DNA of 41,251 nucleotides from Verrucomicrobiia bacterium (GTDB lineage: Bacteria > Verrucomicrobiota > Verrucomicrobiia > Verrucomicrobiales > DEV007), in NCBI GenBank assembly GCA_030425385.1, contig JAUIAH010000048.1, positions 1-41,251 of the forward strand, read 5' to 3'. A program made the position numbers and the translations under genes. Below the pieces are notes generated by a model, which saw nothing but the letters and a program-made list of their open reading frames with translations, searched no databases and was not told the origin of the DNA. Shown in pieces: positions 28,233-36,020 of the stretch (the stretch's first letter is position 1; every line of letters begins with the position of its first letter).

Positions 28233-29488
28233 GGATCAAAGGAACTCATCACGAGCGAACAGTTACCGCCGCCAACCCCGTGCGCATTGAGCAACACGCG
28301 AGAGACGGCCTGCACCCGACACGCTTTCGGAATGTAGTCAAGGTCACAATCGGGATCTGGATGGTCATGATTTGCCGTGGGAGGGAGGATGCCTTCACTC
28401 AGCGTGAGGGCGCTGGTCACCACCTGCATAGGACCCGCAGCGCTAAAGGGATTGCCCACGACGCCTTTGATAGAACAGATGGGAAGCGAATATGCATGAT
28501 GCTGAAACACCTCTTTGATGGCTTCCGTCTCTATACGGTCCATCACGGGATGCCCCGGCCCCCATGCATTGACGTGATCGACATCTTCTGGGCGACAACC
28601 GGCATTCCTCAGCGCTGCCCGCATGGAATGTACAAATCCCATTCCAGGATCGCTCTCAGGCGGATCAATCTGGTTGGCGTAGCCTAACAACTCGGCCTTG
28701 GGCGTGACCCCGCGACTAAGGGCATGGCCCAAGCTTTCCAGAACAACGACGCATGCCCCTTCCGAAATCACCCCAGAGTCGCGATCGCGATCAAAGGGGC
28801 GGCTAGCGCGTTCGGGCTCTTCATTCCGACACGAGGCCATGCCTGCTGCGACCAAGTTCGCGAATGGAACCGGCGACAATGGAGAATCTGCCCCACCCGC
28901 AATCACGAGTTCAGCCGCTCCTCTCCGGATGAGTTCGGCAGCTTGACCAATGGCATCCAACCCAGAGGCACACGCCGTCGAGACCGTCGTGACAAATTGC
29001 GCATCCCCTAACAAACCTGCGATTGCTGCCGCCGTCGCTTGCGGGGCGGCCGCCGTCACGAGGACTGGGCTCGCTCGCCGGTGCGACCGTTGCAGAGCAA
29101 CACTTGAGGCATGGACCACATCGAAGGCGCCAATACCGCCCCCCATCACCACGTGCACCGGCGCAAATCGTCCCCGCCCCTCCGGCAGGCGCGCCTCTAA
29201 CAAAGCCTCTTCCAAGGCAACCAACGCCATCTGCGTGTGCCGTGCGCATCGCTGAAACTTGATGGGTGATCGTTCCACCCAGTCGGATGCGGTGCAGGTA
29301 TCCGCCTCCCCCGCGATCCGCGACGCATAGGGTGACGCATCAAATAACGATATCTCGCGAATCGCACTCCGACCGTCTTTCACCATTTCCCAGAATTTCG
29401 GAACGCCATGTCCCGTGGGCCCAACAATGCCGTAACCGGTGATGACTGGTTTGATACGTCGAGAATGGAGGAGTGCGGCCACGACCAA
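28229..29488 (-). CDS. Beta-ketoacyl synthase-like (KAS II fold) protein lacking both catalytic His
   Basis: 419 residues from a TTG at 29488; a GTG at 29482 is an alternative, and there is no ATG in reach. Thiolase-fold KAS features: Cys173 in VSTACASG, PFDRDRDSGVISEGACVV (230-248), Lys341 in SIKG and a C-terminal NAHGVGGGN. In place of the NAHGTST block it reads NAWGPGHP (Trp309 for His), and the second GHxxGAAG block reads GNPFSAAG (Asn346 for His). With Cys kept and both His lost, decarboxylative condensation as in FabF is unlikely; acyl transfer, acyl binding or a chain-length-factor-like role are possible. It is the first gene of the coupled operon that also encodes two sensors, a regulator and an AONS enzyme, and is divergent from a flavoprotein gene. 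Confidence 0.85.
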   Translation of the reverse strand: MVVAALLHSRRIKPVITGYGIVGPTGHGVPKFWEMVKDGRSAIREISLFDASPYASRIAGEADTCTASDWVERSPIKFQRCARHTQMALVALEEALLEARLPEGRGRFAPVHVVMGGGIGAFDVVHASSVALQRSHRRASPVLVTAAAPQATAAAIAGLLGDAQFVTTVSTACASGLDAIGQAAELIRRGAAELVIAGGADSPLSPVPFANLVAAGMASCRNEEPERASRPFDRDRDSGVISEGACVVVLESLGHALSRGVTPKAELLGYANQIDPPESDPGMGFVHSMRAALRNAGCRPEDVDHVNAWGPGHPVMDRIETEAIKEVFQHHAYSLPICSIKGVVGNPFSAAGPMQVVTSALTLSEGILPPTANHDHPDPDCDLDYIPKACRVQAVSRVLLNAHGVGGGNCSLVMSSFDP

Positions 29489-29565
29489 TTACTTTACGGC
29501 GACTGATAGTTTAAGTAAAGTTGTCGCGGTTGCATCGTCAGGTGCTTTGCGACACCTAACAAATC
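29489..29565. promoter_or_regulatory. Divergent intergenic region, ketosynthase operon / flavoprotein
   Basis: This 77-bp gap must hold the promoters of the long minus-strand operon and of the plus-strand flavoprotein gene. It contains a perfect 5-bp inverted repeat AGGTG/CACCT (29540-29544 and 29553-29557) and a wider TGTCGC/GCGACA pair (29522-29527 and 29549-29554). Neither start codon has a clear ribosome binding site. No sigma-54 consensus (GG-N10-GC type) was recognised. The inverted repeats could be operator half sites, but this is inference. Confidence 0.4.
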
Positions 29566-31158
29566 ATGAATCCTGTTTCTGAGAGTTGGGAGGCCTGGGA
29601 ACGCTGCCTGGGGAAATCCTCTATCATTGTTGAGAAAGCAGCCTTGGCGAACTACGAGGCTAATGCCTCGGGCATCTCCCATACCGTGGCGGGCGTGCTG
29701 CGCCCGAGAGACACCGCCGAGGTGCAAGAAGTGGTTCGTATCGCGGCCGCCCACAGGCAGACTCTCCACCCCATCAGCCGCGGGCACAATTGGGGCTATG
29801 GCTCGCGCCTTCCCTGCGAGCGCACAGGCGCGGTGCTGCTCGATCTCAGTCGCATGGGCCGCATCCGCAACGCGGACGCCGTTTCCACTTCCTCACCCGT
29901 GGCCGAGATCGAACCGGGCGTGACCCAGGGACAGATGGCGGATTGGATACGCGACCGCGAGTTGCCCCTCTTTCTGAACGTCACCGGAGCCGGTCGCGCG
30001 ACCAGCCTTCTTGGCAACAGTCTGGAGCGCGGCGTCGGTTACTTCGGCCTGCGCACCAGTGACCTGACAGATCTCGAAGTCGTCCTGGGCACCGGGGAAC
30101 TCCTCCGCACCGGACCTGGTGCTCTCGCTCCTCAAGCCAAGAGCCAATTCCACTACCCCTATGCCCTGGGGCCCTCCCTGGATGGTCTCTTCTATCAGTC
30201 GAACCTCGGCGTCGTGACCGCGGCGGGATTCCGCCTTCGGCATCGCCGCCCCTGCCACGCCACCTTGCTGATTCGCCTGCGCGATACGAGCGCCTTCGCC
30301 GCCTACATCGATGCTCTCGGGGACCTGGGGCGCCAGGGATTGGTAGAGTGCGTGCTTCACGTGGGCAGTCCGAGCAGGATCCGAGCCACCCTCAGCCCAC
30401 TGGTTTATCGGACTCTCCTCACGCAGGGCCGTTCACCAGGGGCTGCCCTGCGGACCGAGGTCGAATCCTTGGTCGCTCGGGAATTTAGAGAGACCTGGAC
30501 AGCCGTGGGTCCGCTCTTCGGAACGGCCAAACAGGTGGCAGCCGCGCACGAGGCGATCCATGCCCGGATGCAAGCCCTCGCTGATGTCGAGTTGCTGCGA
30601 GACGACGCGGCCGCAGGCGCATCCGACCCCCTTACCAAAGCCATGCTTGATCCTTTGGTCGATCTTTGTCACGGGAATCCCACTGATGGGGCATTGGACA
30701 GCCCTCTTTGGTCGGTCGGCCTCGATCCTCTGAAAAATCCGGCAGAAATCGATCAGACTTCAGCAGGGATCCGATTCTGTTCCGCAGCCCTTCCCCTAGA
30801 TGGAGAGATCGTCGCCTGGGCCATTGCCAAGGAGGAATCGGTGCTCAAACCCTTCGGATTCGAGGCCAACATCACGCTCAATTTGATCGATGAGAAGAGC
30901 GCTTTACTCATCACCAACTTCGCCTTCGACAAGACACAACCCACCCAGGCTAGCCGCGCGCAGCATGCCGTGGAGGCCGTCTTCAGCGCCTGGGAGACGG
31001 AGAAAGTTTACCCCTATCGCTTGGGGGTGGGCGAGGCGGGCTGCTTTAAACCAACCCCCACCTTTTGTAGGTCCCTGGCCGATCTCAAGCAGTCCTTTGA
31101 CCCACACAACGTCTTCAGCGGCAACAAGTATGCCTTCTCCGACCGCAGCCATGCATGA
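29566..31158 (+). CDS. FAD-binding oxidoreductase of the VAO/p-cresol methylhydroxylase type
   Basis: 530 residues. An N-terminal FAD-binding type 4 domain with PISRGHNWGYGSR (about residues 66-78), ITRGAGRATSLLGNSL-like flavin contacts near 145-160, and the block GPSLDGLFYQSNLGVVTAAG (about 203-222). That block closely resembles the GPYxDGLFxQSNxGIVT signature of vanillyl-alcohol oxidase and p-cresol methylhydroxylase flavoproteins. The C-terminus (LKQSFDPHNVFSGNKY) is the usual closing motif. It probably oxidises a phenolic or other alcohol-type substrate; no cytochrome partner gene is adjacent. The ATG at 29566 has no obvious ribosome binding site. It is the only plus-strand gene in a 20-kb stretch and appears somewhat GC-richer than its neighbours. 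Confidence 0.8.
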   Translation: MNPVSESWEAWERCLGKSSIIVEKAALANYEANASGISHTVAGVLRPRDTAEVQEVVRIAAAHRQTLHPISRGHNWGYGSRLPCERTGAVLLDLSRMGRIRNADAVSTSSPVAEIEPGVTQGQMADWIRDRELPLFLNVTGAGRATSLLGNSLERGVGYFGLRTSDLTDLEVVLGTGELLRTGPGALAPQAKSQFHYPYALGPSLDGLFYQSNLGVVTAAGFRLRHRRPCHATLLIRLRDTSAFAAYIDALGDLGRQGLVECVLHVGSPSRIRATLSPLVYRTLLTQGRSPGAALRTEVESLVAREFRETWTAVGPLFGTAKQVAAAHEAIHARMQALADVELLRDDAAAGASDPLTKAMLDPLVDLCHGNPTDGALDSPLWSVGLDPLKNPAEIDQTSAGIRFCSAALPLDGEIVAWAIAKEESVLKPFGFEANITLNLIDEKSALLITNFAFDKTQPTQASRAQHAVEAVFSAWETEKVYPYRLGVGEAGCFKPTPTFCRSLADLKQSFDPHNVFSGNKYAFSDRSHA

Positions 31159-31171
31159 CCTAATTCTACAT

Positions 31172-31194
31172 TTGTGTGCCATAATATTACACAA
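31172..31194. other. Short inverted repeat after the flavoprotein gene
   Basis: TTGTGT and ACACAA, perfect 6-bp arms separated by 11 AT-rich bases, lie 13 bp after the stop codon. The hairpin is weak and has no T run, so it is either a poor terminator or a protein-binding palindrome. Confidence 0.3.
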
Positions 31195-31205
31195 CCGTAG
31201 ATAAA

Positions 31206-31493
31206 CTACTCGACAGAATATCGGAAATCTGCTAGATCCCGTGCCACATGCGCAGGTATGGGAAATCGCAGCAGCAGCACCACCTTCGGCTTTCTCTCAA
31301 AGAGATGGCTTCCAAGGAGTGTCGCGACCGCAGCCTGAAGGCACGTAAACTGACAGCCAACACGAAGTCCAACCCTCCCTGCAAACCTGAAGAAGACCCT
31401 GGCGGGGGCCCGTGGCGCAAGATATGGGATCGGCTCCGCGGGCCTCGCTAGGCGTCTCTCTTCAGGGAGATCTGCATTAGAAGGAGAGGCCAC
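31206..31493 (-). CDS. Doubtful small hypothetical ORF
   Basis: 95 residues from a GTG, overlapping the 3' end of the TonB-dependent receptor gene by 17 bp. It is rich in Arg, Pro and Ala and ends AHVARDLADFRYSVE; no domain or signal was recognised. The same 318-bp gap holds an equally plausible-looking plus-strand ORF at 31248-31451, so coding is not demonstrated for either. Otherwise the interval 31159-31476 would be a noncoding region with no recognisable RNA or mobile element. Confidence 0.2.
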   Translation of the reverse strand: MASPSNADLPEERRLARPAEPIPYLAPRAPARVFFRFAGRVGLRVGCQFTCLQAAVATLLGSHLFERKPKVVLLLRFPIPAHVARDLADFRYSVE

Positions 31494-33534
31494 AACGCAC
31501 GCCGAGCACTGTCGGTGCCCCCACCGTCCCCGCGTTCAGATCGGGAGACATGTTCTGATAATAGACGTCGTCGGTAAGATTCTGGCCAAAGAGGCTGAAC
31601 TCAAAGCCGTCATTCTCATAACCGACAGCGGCATTCAGCAAGGTGTAGCCCGACTCTCGAAAGCGTGACTCATTAAAGTCACTGAAATACGTTTCGCCCA
31701 CGTGCGTCACCTCCACACGCCCAAACCAACCAGAACGCGCGCGATAAGTCAGCGCGAGAGACGCATCCCACTCCGGCACGAAAGGAGCCTCATTGCCGGA
31801 AAGATCTCTGCCCGAAAGCGGATCGAGGAAACGGTCAAACCCAGTCTTCACATAGCCCACGGAACCCTCCAAAGACAGCCGGTCCGAAAGCTGAGCGAAC
31901 ACTTCTAACTCGGCTCCATAAGAATCGGCCTCCTGCGCATTCAAGACCGCGTAATCAGTCCCAACCAAGGAGCGCTCGACCTGATAGTCACGGATATCAT
32001 TGTAGAAGAGTGCTAGATTTGTGCGCACCCGGTCCTGCGCCCAGCGCTTCTTCCAACCCACTTCCGTCGTCCACGAACGTTCCTTGTCGTATTCGGCAAT
32101 GGTAGGATCATCGACAAACGCACTGTAGCCACCCGGCTTGTAAGCCAATCCCGTCGACACGTAGATCAACGAGGAATCATCCAGCTCATAGTCCATGCCC
32201 ACTCGCGGGCTCACAAAGAGATACGCCTCATCCTCACGAATCGTCGGCACCGGACCTAACAATCCAAAGGCATCGCGTTTGATCGATTTCTCCACGTAGT
32301 CCACCCGCAGCCCCAGATGAAAGCCCCACCGATCCAGGCCCTCGTACGACAGTTGGCCGAACACCGCATAACTATCCTCGTCCAAAGCGTAATCTGTCGT
32401 CGTCGATCCAGGGAAGACACTGCCATCAGGCAACGGCACGAGGAAGTCGCGGCGTGTCTCGCCTTCCACATCCGTCGACGACACATAGGCGCCCACCGTC
32501 CATTCCCATTCCCCCCCCTCAACGGAAGACCAACGGAACTCTTGGGAAAACAAATCCTGTTCTTGAATGATCAACGACTCGTTGCCCGGAAAGGGCCCTA
32601 GATCGAGATCAAAGTGATAGGGATCCAATTCCCACTCACGCCGTGAAGTCACGCTGAGGAAAGTGTAAGCGTCCCCTTCGTAAGCAATGCGCAAGGCCTG
32701 ACTGTTCGATCGCTGCTTGGACTCCCCATGCACGTCAGAGGCCACCTCGAAAGGATCATCCGCTCCTAACGGCGTCAGCCGCACATCGCCGTCGTCAAAC
32801 TGGTCCGCCGCGGCTGACAAACGCACCTCCCAACCCGGACCGGGACGCCAATACAAGGTTCCAGATCCGCTGGTGTGCTGCTGATCATCAGGATGCGTTC
32901 CTAACGTTGAATTATAAAGAAATCCATTCCGTTGCGAGTGGCTCCCGCCCAACTTCAGATACAACACATCCTCCACCAAAGGCCCCATCACCATCCCATC
33001 TCCCATGAAGGACTCGTAGCTTCCGTAACTTGCCGAGAAGCGGCTCTCCCAGGTGTTTGTCGGCGCCTTCGATACCACGTTAATCACACCACCATACGGA
33101 TTCCGCCCAAAGAGCCATCCCTGCGGCCCCCGGAATACCTCCACACGATCAACCGCATGCCACTGAGTCGAGTAGGCGAACACATTTCCCAATGGCACAT
33201 CGTCCACATACTGAACGACTGACGGCGGACCAAAAAAAGGCGTGTTTGTCAGACCACGCATGGAAGCCACATCACCGTAACTACGCAGCCCCGTGTCTGT
33301 CATCGACAGATTGGGAATCACCTCACTTAGTTCCCTGGCATCTTGGCGATTCCCCGTCACCAATTCCTCCCCACTCACCGCGCTCGCACTCAACGGCCAC
33401 GCCTGATAGTCGGTCACTTCACCAAACACCATCATTGGGTCCAGCATCGGCTGCTCGTCCACTTCCTGCGCGGCGAGCCAAGAGGGCAATGCTAGGGCGA
33501 ATAGGAAACAACGTGATCGTAGAGCGGAATTCAT
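31477..33534 (-). CDS. TonB-dependent outer membrane receptor
   Basis: 685 residues. Signal peptide (residues 1-22, ending WLAAQ), a TonB-box-like MMVFGE near residue 34, then a plug domain with ARELSEVIPNL, SMRGL and EVFRGPQGWLFGRNPYGGVINV (conserved RGPQ-x-x-x-x-GRN...GG-x-I-N-V pattern). A barrel of alternating strands follows, ending in a terminal Phe (VRCGLSF). Plug motifs such as SMRGLTNT and the overall form match ferric-siderophore/iron-complex or related small-molecule receptors, but the ligand cannot be read from sequence. It follows the exported RraA-like gene by 81 bp on the same strand, so the two probably form an operon for import or processing of an organic compound or metal complex. 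Confidence 0.92.
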   Translation of the reverse strand: MNSALRSRCFLFALALPSWLAAQEVDEQPMLDPMMVFGEVTDYQAWPLSASAVSGEELVTGNRQDARELSEVIPNLSMTDTGLRSYGDVASMRGLTNTPFFGPPSVVQYVDDVPLGNVFAYSTQWHAVDRVEVFRGPQGWLFGRNPYGGVINVVSKAPTNTWESRFSASYGSYESFMGDGMVMGPLVEDVLYLKLGGSHSQRNGFLYNSTLGTHPDDQQHTSGSGTLYWRPGPGWEVRLSAAADQFDDGDVRLTPLGADDPFEVASDVHGESKQRSNSQALRIAYEGDAYTFLSVTSRREWELDPYHFDLDLGPFPGNESLIIQEQDLFSQEFRWSSVEGGEWEWTVGAYVSSTDVEGETRRDFLVPLPDGSVFPGSTTTDYALDEDSYAVFGQLSYEGLDRWGFHLGLRVDYVEKSIKRDAFGLLGPVPTIREDEAYLFVSPRVGMDYELDDSSLIYVSTGLAYKPGGYSAFVDDPTIAEYDKERSWTTEVGWKKRWAQDRVRTNLALFYNDIRDYQVERSLVGTDYAVLNAQEADSYGAELEVFAQLSDRLSLEGSVGYVKTGFDRFLDPLSGRDLSGNEAPFVPEWDASLALTYRARSGWFGRVEVTHVGETYFSDFNESRFRESGYTLLNAAVGYENDGFEFSLFGQNLTDDVYYQNMSPDLNAGTVGAPTVLGVRCGLSF

Positions 33535-33615
33535 CCCGCGAAGCCTGGCAACTTGCGCGATCGAGTCAACGGCGAACTTGGAACCTTCTTCCCACCCGCA
33601 CCGCCTCTCGTCCCG

Positions 33616-34485
33616 CTATCGGACGGAGGCATCTGCGGGCTTCGCCAGCTGTTCATAAAGGCCACGCCGATTCTCCAAGTCCAACGCGCGGACCCGTTGT
33701 GCATAGCGTGCTACCTTCTCCGCATACACTCGTGGCACTAACGCCACGCCATCTCCGTCTGCCACGATCACATCCCCCGGCATCACACACACATCGCCCA
33801 CCACCACGGGACGATTGACCGATTCCAACTCCACCCTGCCCGCCCGCAGCCCACGACCTGGCTTCGAGAAATAGACCGGAGATTTCTGCAACATGATCTC
33901 GTCGGAATCGCGCGCCCCGCCATTGGTGACCACCCCCACACATCCGCGCGCCGTCCAGTTCAGCACACTGTTGGCATTCACCGTGCCCGAGTCCGTTCCC
34001 GAATCATCATCGATCACCATGACCGAACCCGGCCGCAAGATATGCAAGAAAGGGTCCCCGGCCCGGCTTTGATTCCAATCCAATGCCCAGTATTCAAACT
34101 CGCCCTCCGATTTCCGCGTCCGCGGTTCTTGTGAGGGCACAAAGCGCGCCGTCACCGCAATGCCAATGAAACAATGGGAGAACGTTTCTGTCCCCACCCA
34201 CATGGGAACGATGTCAGGATCCAGCAAACCCGTGTTGGGAAGCCCGATCGAATCCATCCCATCACTCACATCCGTCACTCGCAATCCACGGAAGAGCTCC
34301 AACACCCGTCTGTCATCCGCCTCTGAATAGGCTTTGGACGTCAGGAAATGATACCCCCCTCGCATCGACGCTATCGGAGGAATCTGACCTCCCAGATCCG
34401 TCACATCTTGAGCAATCATCATCCAAGTGCCACCCGCCATGCAAAGCGTCAGCACCCCAGTGAGCATCCAATTACGCGGTTTCAT
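33616..34485 (-). CDS. Exported RraA / HMG-aldolase-family protein
   Basis: 289 residues. The RraA-like fold is visible: LRVTDVSDGMDSIG (about residues 68-81), PGSVMVIDDDSG, NGGARDSDEI with the Arg-Asp pair that forms the active site/metal site in 4-hydroxy-4-methyl-2-oxoglutarate aldolases, PVVVGDVCVMPGDVIVADGDGVALVP, and a C-terminal helix. Unusually it begins with a basic, hydrophobic segment (MKPRNWMLTGVLTLCMAGGTWMM) that looks like a signal peptide or anchor, placing a normally cytoplasmic family outside the inner membrane. It may act as an exported aldolase or decarboxylase, or only as a binding protein. It is upstream of and co-oriented with the TonB-dependent receptor. Confidence 0.85.
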   Translation of the reverse strand: MKPRNWMLTGVLTLCMAGGTWMMIAQDVTDLGGQIPPIASMRGGYHFLTSKAYSEADDRRVLELFRGLRVTDVSDGMDSIGLPNTGLLDPDIVPMWVGTETFSHCFIGIAVTARFVPSQEPRTRKSEGEFEYWALDWNQSRAGDPFLHILRPGSVMVIDDDSGTDSGTVNANSVLNWTARGCVGVVTNGGARDSDEIMLQKSPVYFSKPGRGLRAGRVELESVNRPVVVGDVCVMPGDVIVADGDGVALVPRVYAEKVARYAQRVRALDLENRRGLYEQLAKPADASVR

Positions 34486-34763
34486 AAGAGTCAGGGCACC
34501 AGCCCAATAGCCCTTAAAGCGTTCCCTGAGAGAGCCTTTGTCTGAGAAAAGCTCCCCTCAAGAGTTGGCAAACCAACATTTCCCTTGCCGCCGACCTCCT
34601 GCAAGGCGACCTTCTAAATGGAGGGGGTTGCATGAAGCAACCTTCACACCCGACGCCCATCGCAAACCGTGTTCGCCATAAACGCTAAAATAATAACCAG
34701 AACACCTCTGCGAGACGGCGCCTCCACCATAACGACATACCATAACATAAACGCCATTATAAC
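34486..34763. promoter_or_regulatory. Divergent intergenic region, RraA-like / pilin-like genes
   Basis: 278 bp with no supportable gene; two minus-strand ORFs that enter it are shadows of the pilin gene. It must carry promoters for both flanking genes. It contains a hairpin at 34623-34645 (core GGTTGC / GCAACC around an ATGAA loop, extended by G-T pairs). An AT-rich, CATAAC-repeating stretch (about 34675-34760) sits just before the plus-strand ATG, where no ribosome binding site is evident. Confidence 0.4.
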
Positions 34764-35417
34764 ATGAACATCATCAAACCAAGAGGTCAGGGATTCACCC
34801 TGATCGAATTGCTCGTCGTCATCGCTATCATCGCCACACTCGCGACGGTATCGGTGCCCTTCATCCAAACAGCTCAAGTCAAGGCACGCATGACGCGGGC
34901 GGGCAGCGATGCCCGGAACATCCTCATCGCTCTCACCGCCTACGCGGCCGAGAACGGAGGGGTCTACCCTGAAGGCGATACTTACGCCAACGAGGCTCTC
35001 GGCAAACTCTTGCCACGACACCTCGACCAGGAAACGACCTTCTGGGTGCAAGGTGATCGCTACTTCTGCGATCCCGCCAAACAGCCAGACGAATCCTCAC
35101 CCTGGCTTGAGGCCGGGGAGAACCATTGGGCCTATGTGAGTGGACTCACCGATTCCCACCGGTCGAACACTCCCATCCTTGCCGATGGCTTCACCGACGG
35201 CCTCGGTCGCTACGACCAGTACCACACCTGGAGCAAGCTCCAGATGGCCCTCGTCGGTCATATGGACGGCTCCGTCCAGCCTCAACCCATCGCCGATGAT
35301 GGCGAGGTGAAAGGTCCCAACGGCAACGACAGCCTCTTCGCCTCACCTGCCATCGCCGAGGACGAGATGGTGAAGCTCCTCAATCCGGAGCGTCGCAAAC
35401 GCTCACGAGATCATTGA
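34764..35417 (+). CDS. Type IV pilin-like / GspG-type protein (prepilin)
   Basis: 217 residues. It has a classic class III signal: short basic leader MNIIKPRGQG, then FTLIELLVVIAIIATLATVS. Prepilin peptidase would cut after Gly10 and leave an N-terminal methylated Phe, with the Glu at +5 that aids assembly. The C-terminal part resembles the H-x-G-type domain of DUF1559/GspG-like pseudopilins that are abundant in Planctomycetes and Verrucomicrobia (VGHMDGSVQPQ near residue 170). It probably takes part in a pilus-like fibre or a type II secretion pseudopilus; no secretion genes are nearby, so it is a solitary minor pilin gene. A strong terminator follows. Confidence 0.85.
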   Translation: MNIIKPRGQGFTLIELLVVIAIIATLATVSVPFIQTAQVKARMTRAGSDARNILIALTAYAAENGGVYPEGDTYANEALGKLLPRHLDQETTFWVQGDRYFCDPAKQPDESSPWLEAGENHWAYVSGLTDSHRSNTPILADGFTDGLGRYDQYHTWSKLQMALVGHMDGSVQPQPIADDGEVKGPNGNDSLFASPAIAEDEMVKLLNPERRKRSRDH

Positions 35418-35448
35418 TTAATCAACTAACAGATCGTCACGAAAGTCA

Positions 35449-35477
35449 GGGCCGTGGTCTCAAGATCACGGCCCTTT
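35449..35477 (+). terminator. Rho-independent terminator after the pilin-like gene
   Basis: An 8-bp perfect stem GGGCCGTG/CACGGCCC (35449-35456 and 35467-35474), extendable by three more pairs (one G-T), encloses a TCAA loop and is followed by TTT. It lies between the convergent pilin-like and Fur-family genes. On the minus strand it lacks a T run, so it mainly serves the plus strand. Confidence 0.8.
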
Positions 35478-35484
35478 GCGTTGC

Positions 35485-35967
35485 TCACCGACACTCAGGA
35501 CAGATACCCGTGTACCAAAGTTCGGGCTTCACGTCTGTCCATGGCGCAAACCGACTAGCAGATTCGTCACGGCGTTCCACTGGCTGACTTGCTGTTTCTT
35601 CAAGGATTCCACAATTCTTGCAAACCAAGTAAGCATGCTGATGCCCCGGCATGACCATGAGATAGTAGGGAGCTTTGTAGCCGATTCCCAGGCGGGTGAC
35701 AATCCCTTCAGTCTCAAGTCTCTTGAGCAGGCGATAGGTGCTAGAGGGATCGCTTTCGCCGATATCTGGTAAGGTCATCAACTCGCTTATGGTCACCGGG
35801 GAATGATGGGCGGCCATCTCCCTGAGCACCGTTTGCAGGAGCGGTGTCCGTCGATACCCACGAGAAGACAGCCGAGCCAACGCTACCTGAATGGCGTCTT
35901 CGACCTCTTGCCGACTGGGTGTGCAACCCAGTCGAGGCTCTCTCAAGGCTCCTTCTTCCATCGGCAT
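35485..35967 (-). CDS. Fur-family transcriptional regulator (Zur-like)
   Basis: 160 residues. A winged-helix domain (about 25-95, RTPLLQTVLREMAAHHSPVTISEL, PSSTYRLLKRLETEGIV) is followed by the dimerisation domain with GHQHAYLVCKNCG (His109, His111, Cys116, Cys119) and a C-terminal CPEC (Cys156, Cys159). These form the structural zinc site of Fur/Zur proteins. Fur, Zur and PerR cannot be separated by eye; Zur is favoured only by context, because the co-oriented upstream genes encode a His-rich surface protein of a type linked to zinc uptake. The start at 35967 (MPMEEG) or 35961 is uncertain. It is 53 bp downstream of the PEP-CTERM gene and likely in the same transcript. Confidence 0.85.
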   Translation of the reverse strand: MPMEEGALREPRLGCTPSRQEVEDAIQVALARLSSRGYRRTPLLQTVLREMAAHHSPVTISELMTLPDIGESDPSSTYRLLKRLETEGIVTRLGIGYKAPYYLMVMPGHQHAYLVCKNCGILEETASQPVERRDESASRFAPWTDVKPELWYTGICPECR

Positions 35968-36020
35968 GCTTTAGCTCTCAAAGCGATGGTGGGTCAGATG
36001 ACATTGGAGACCGCGTCCCT

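Noticed and set aside
29566-31158. Recent horizontal transfer of the flavoprotein gene
   Set aside because: The opposite orientation and slightly higher GC are suggestive, but no mobile element, repeat or tRNA flanks it.
31248-31451. Plus-strand 67-codon ORF in the gap after the flavoprotein gene
   Set aside because: No ribosome binding site, no domain, Lys/Arg/Pro-rich composition and full overlap with an opposite ORF; coding cannot be supported.
34644-35051. Minus-strand ORF of 135 codons
   Set aside because: It lies opposite the pilin-like gene, whose prepilin signal is unmistakable; the minus-strand translation has no recognisable features.
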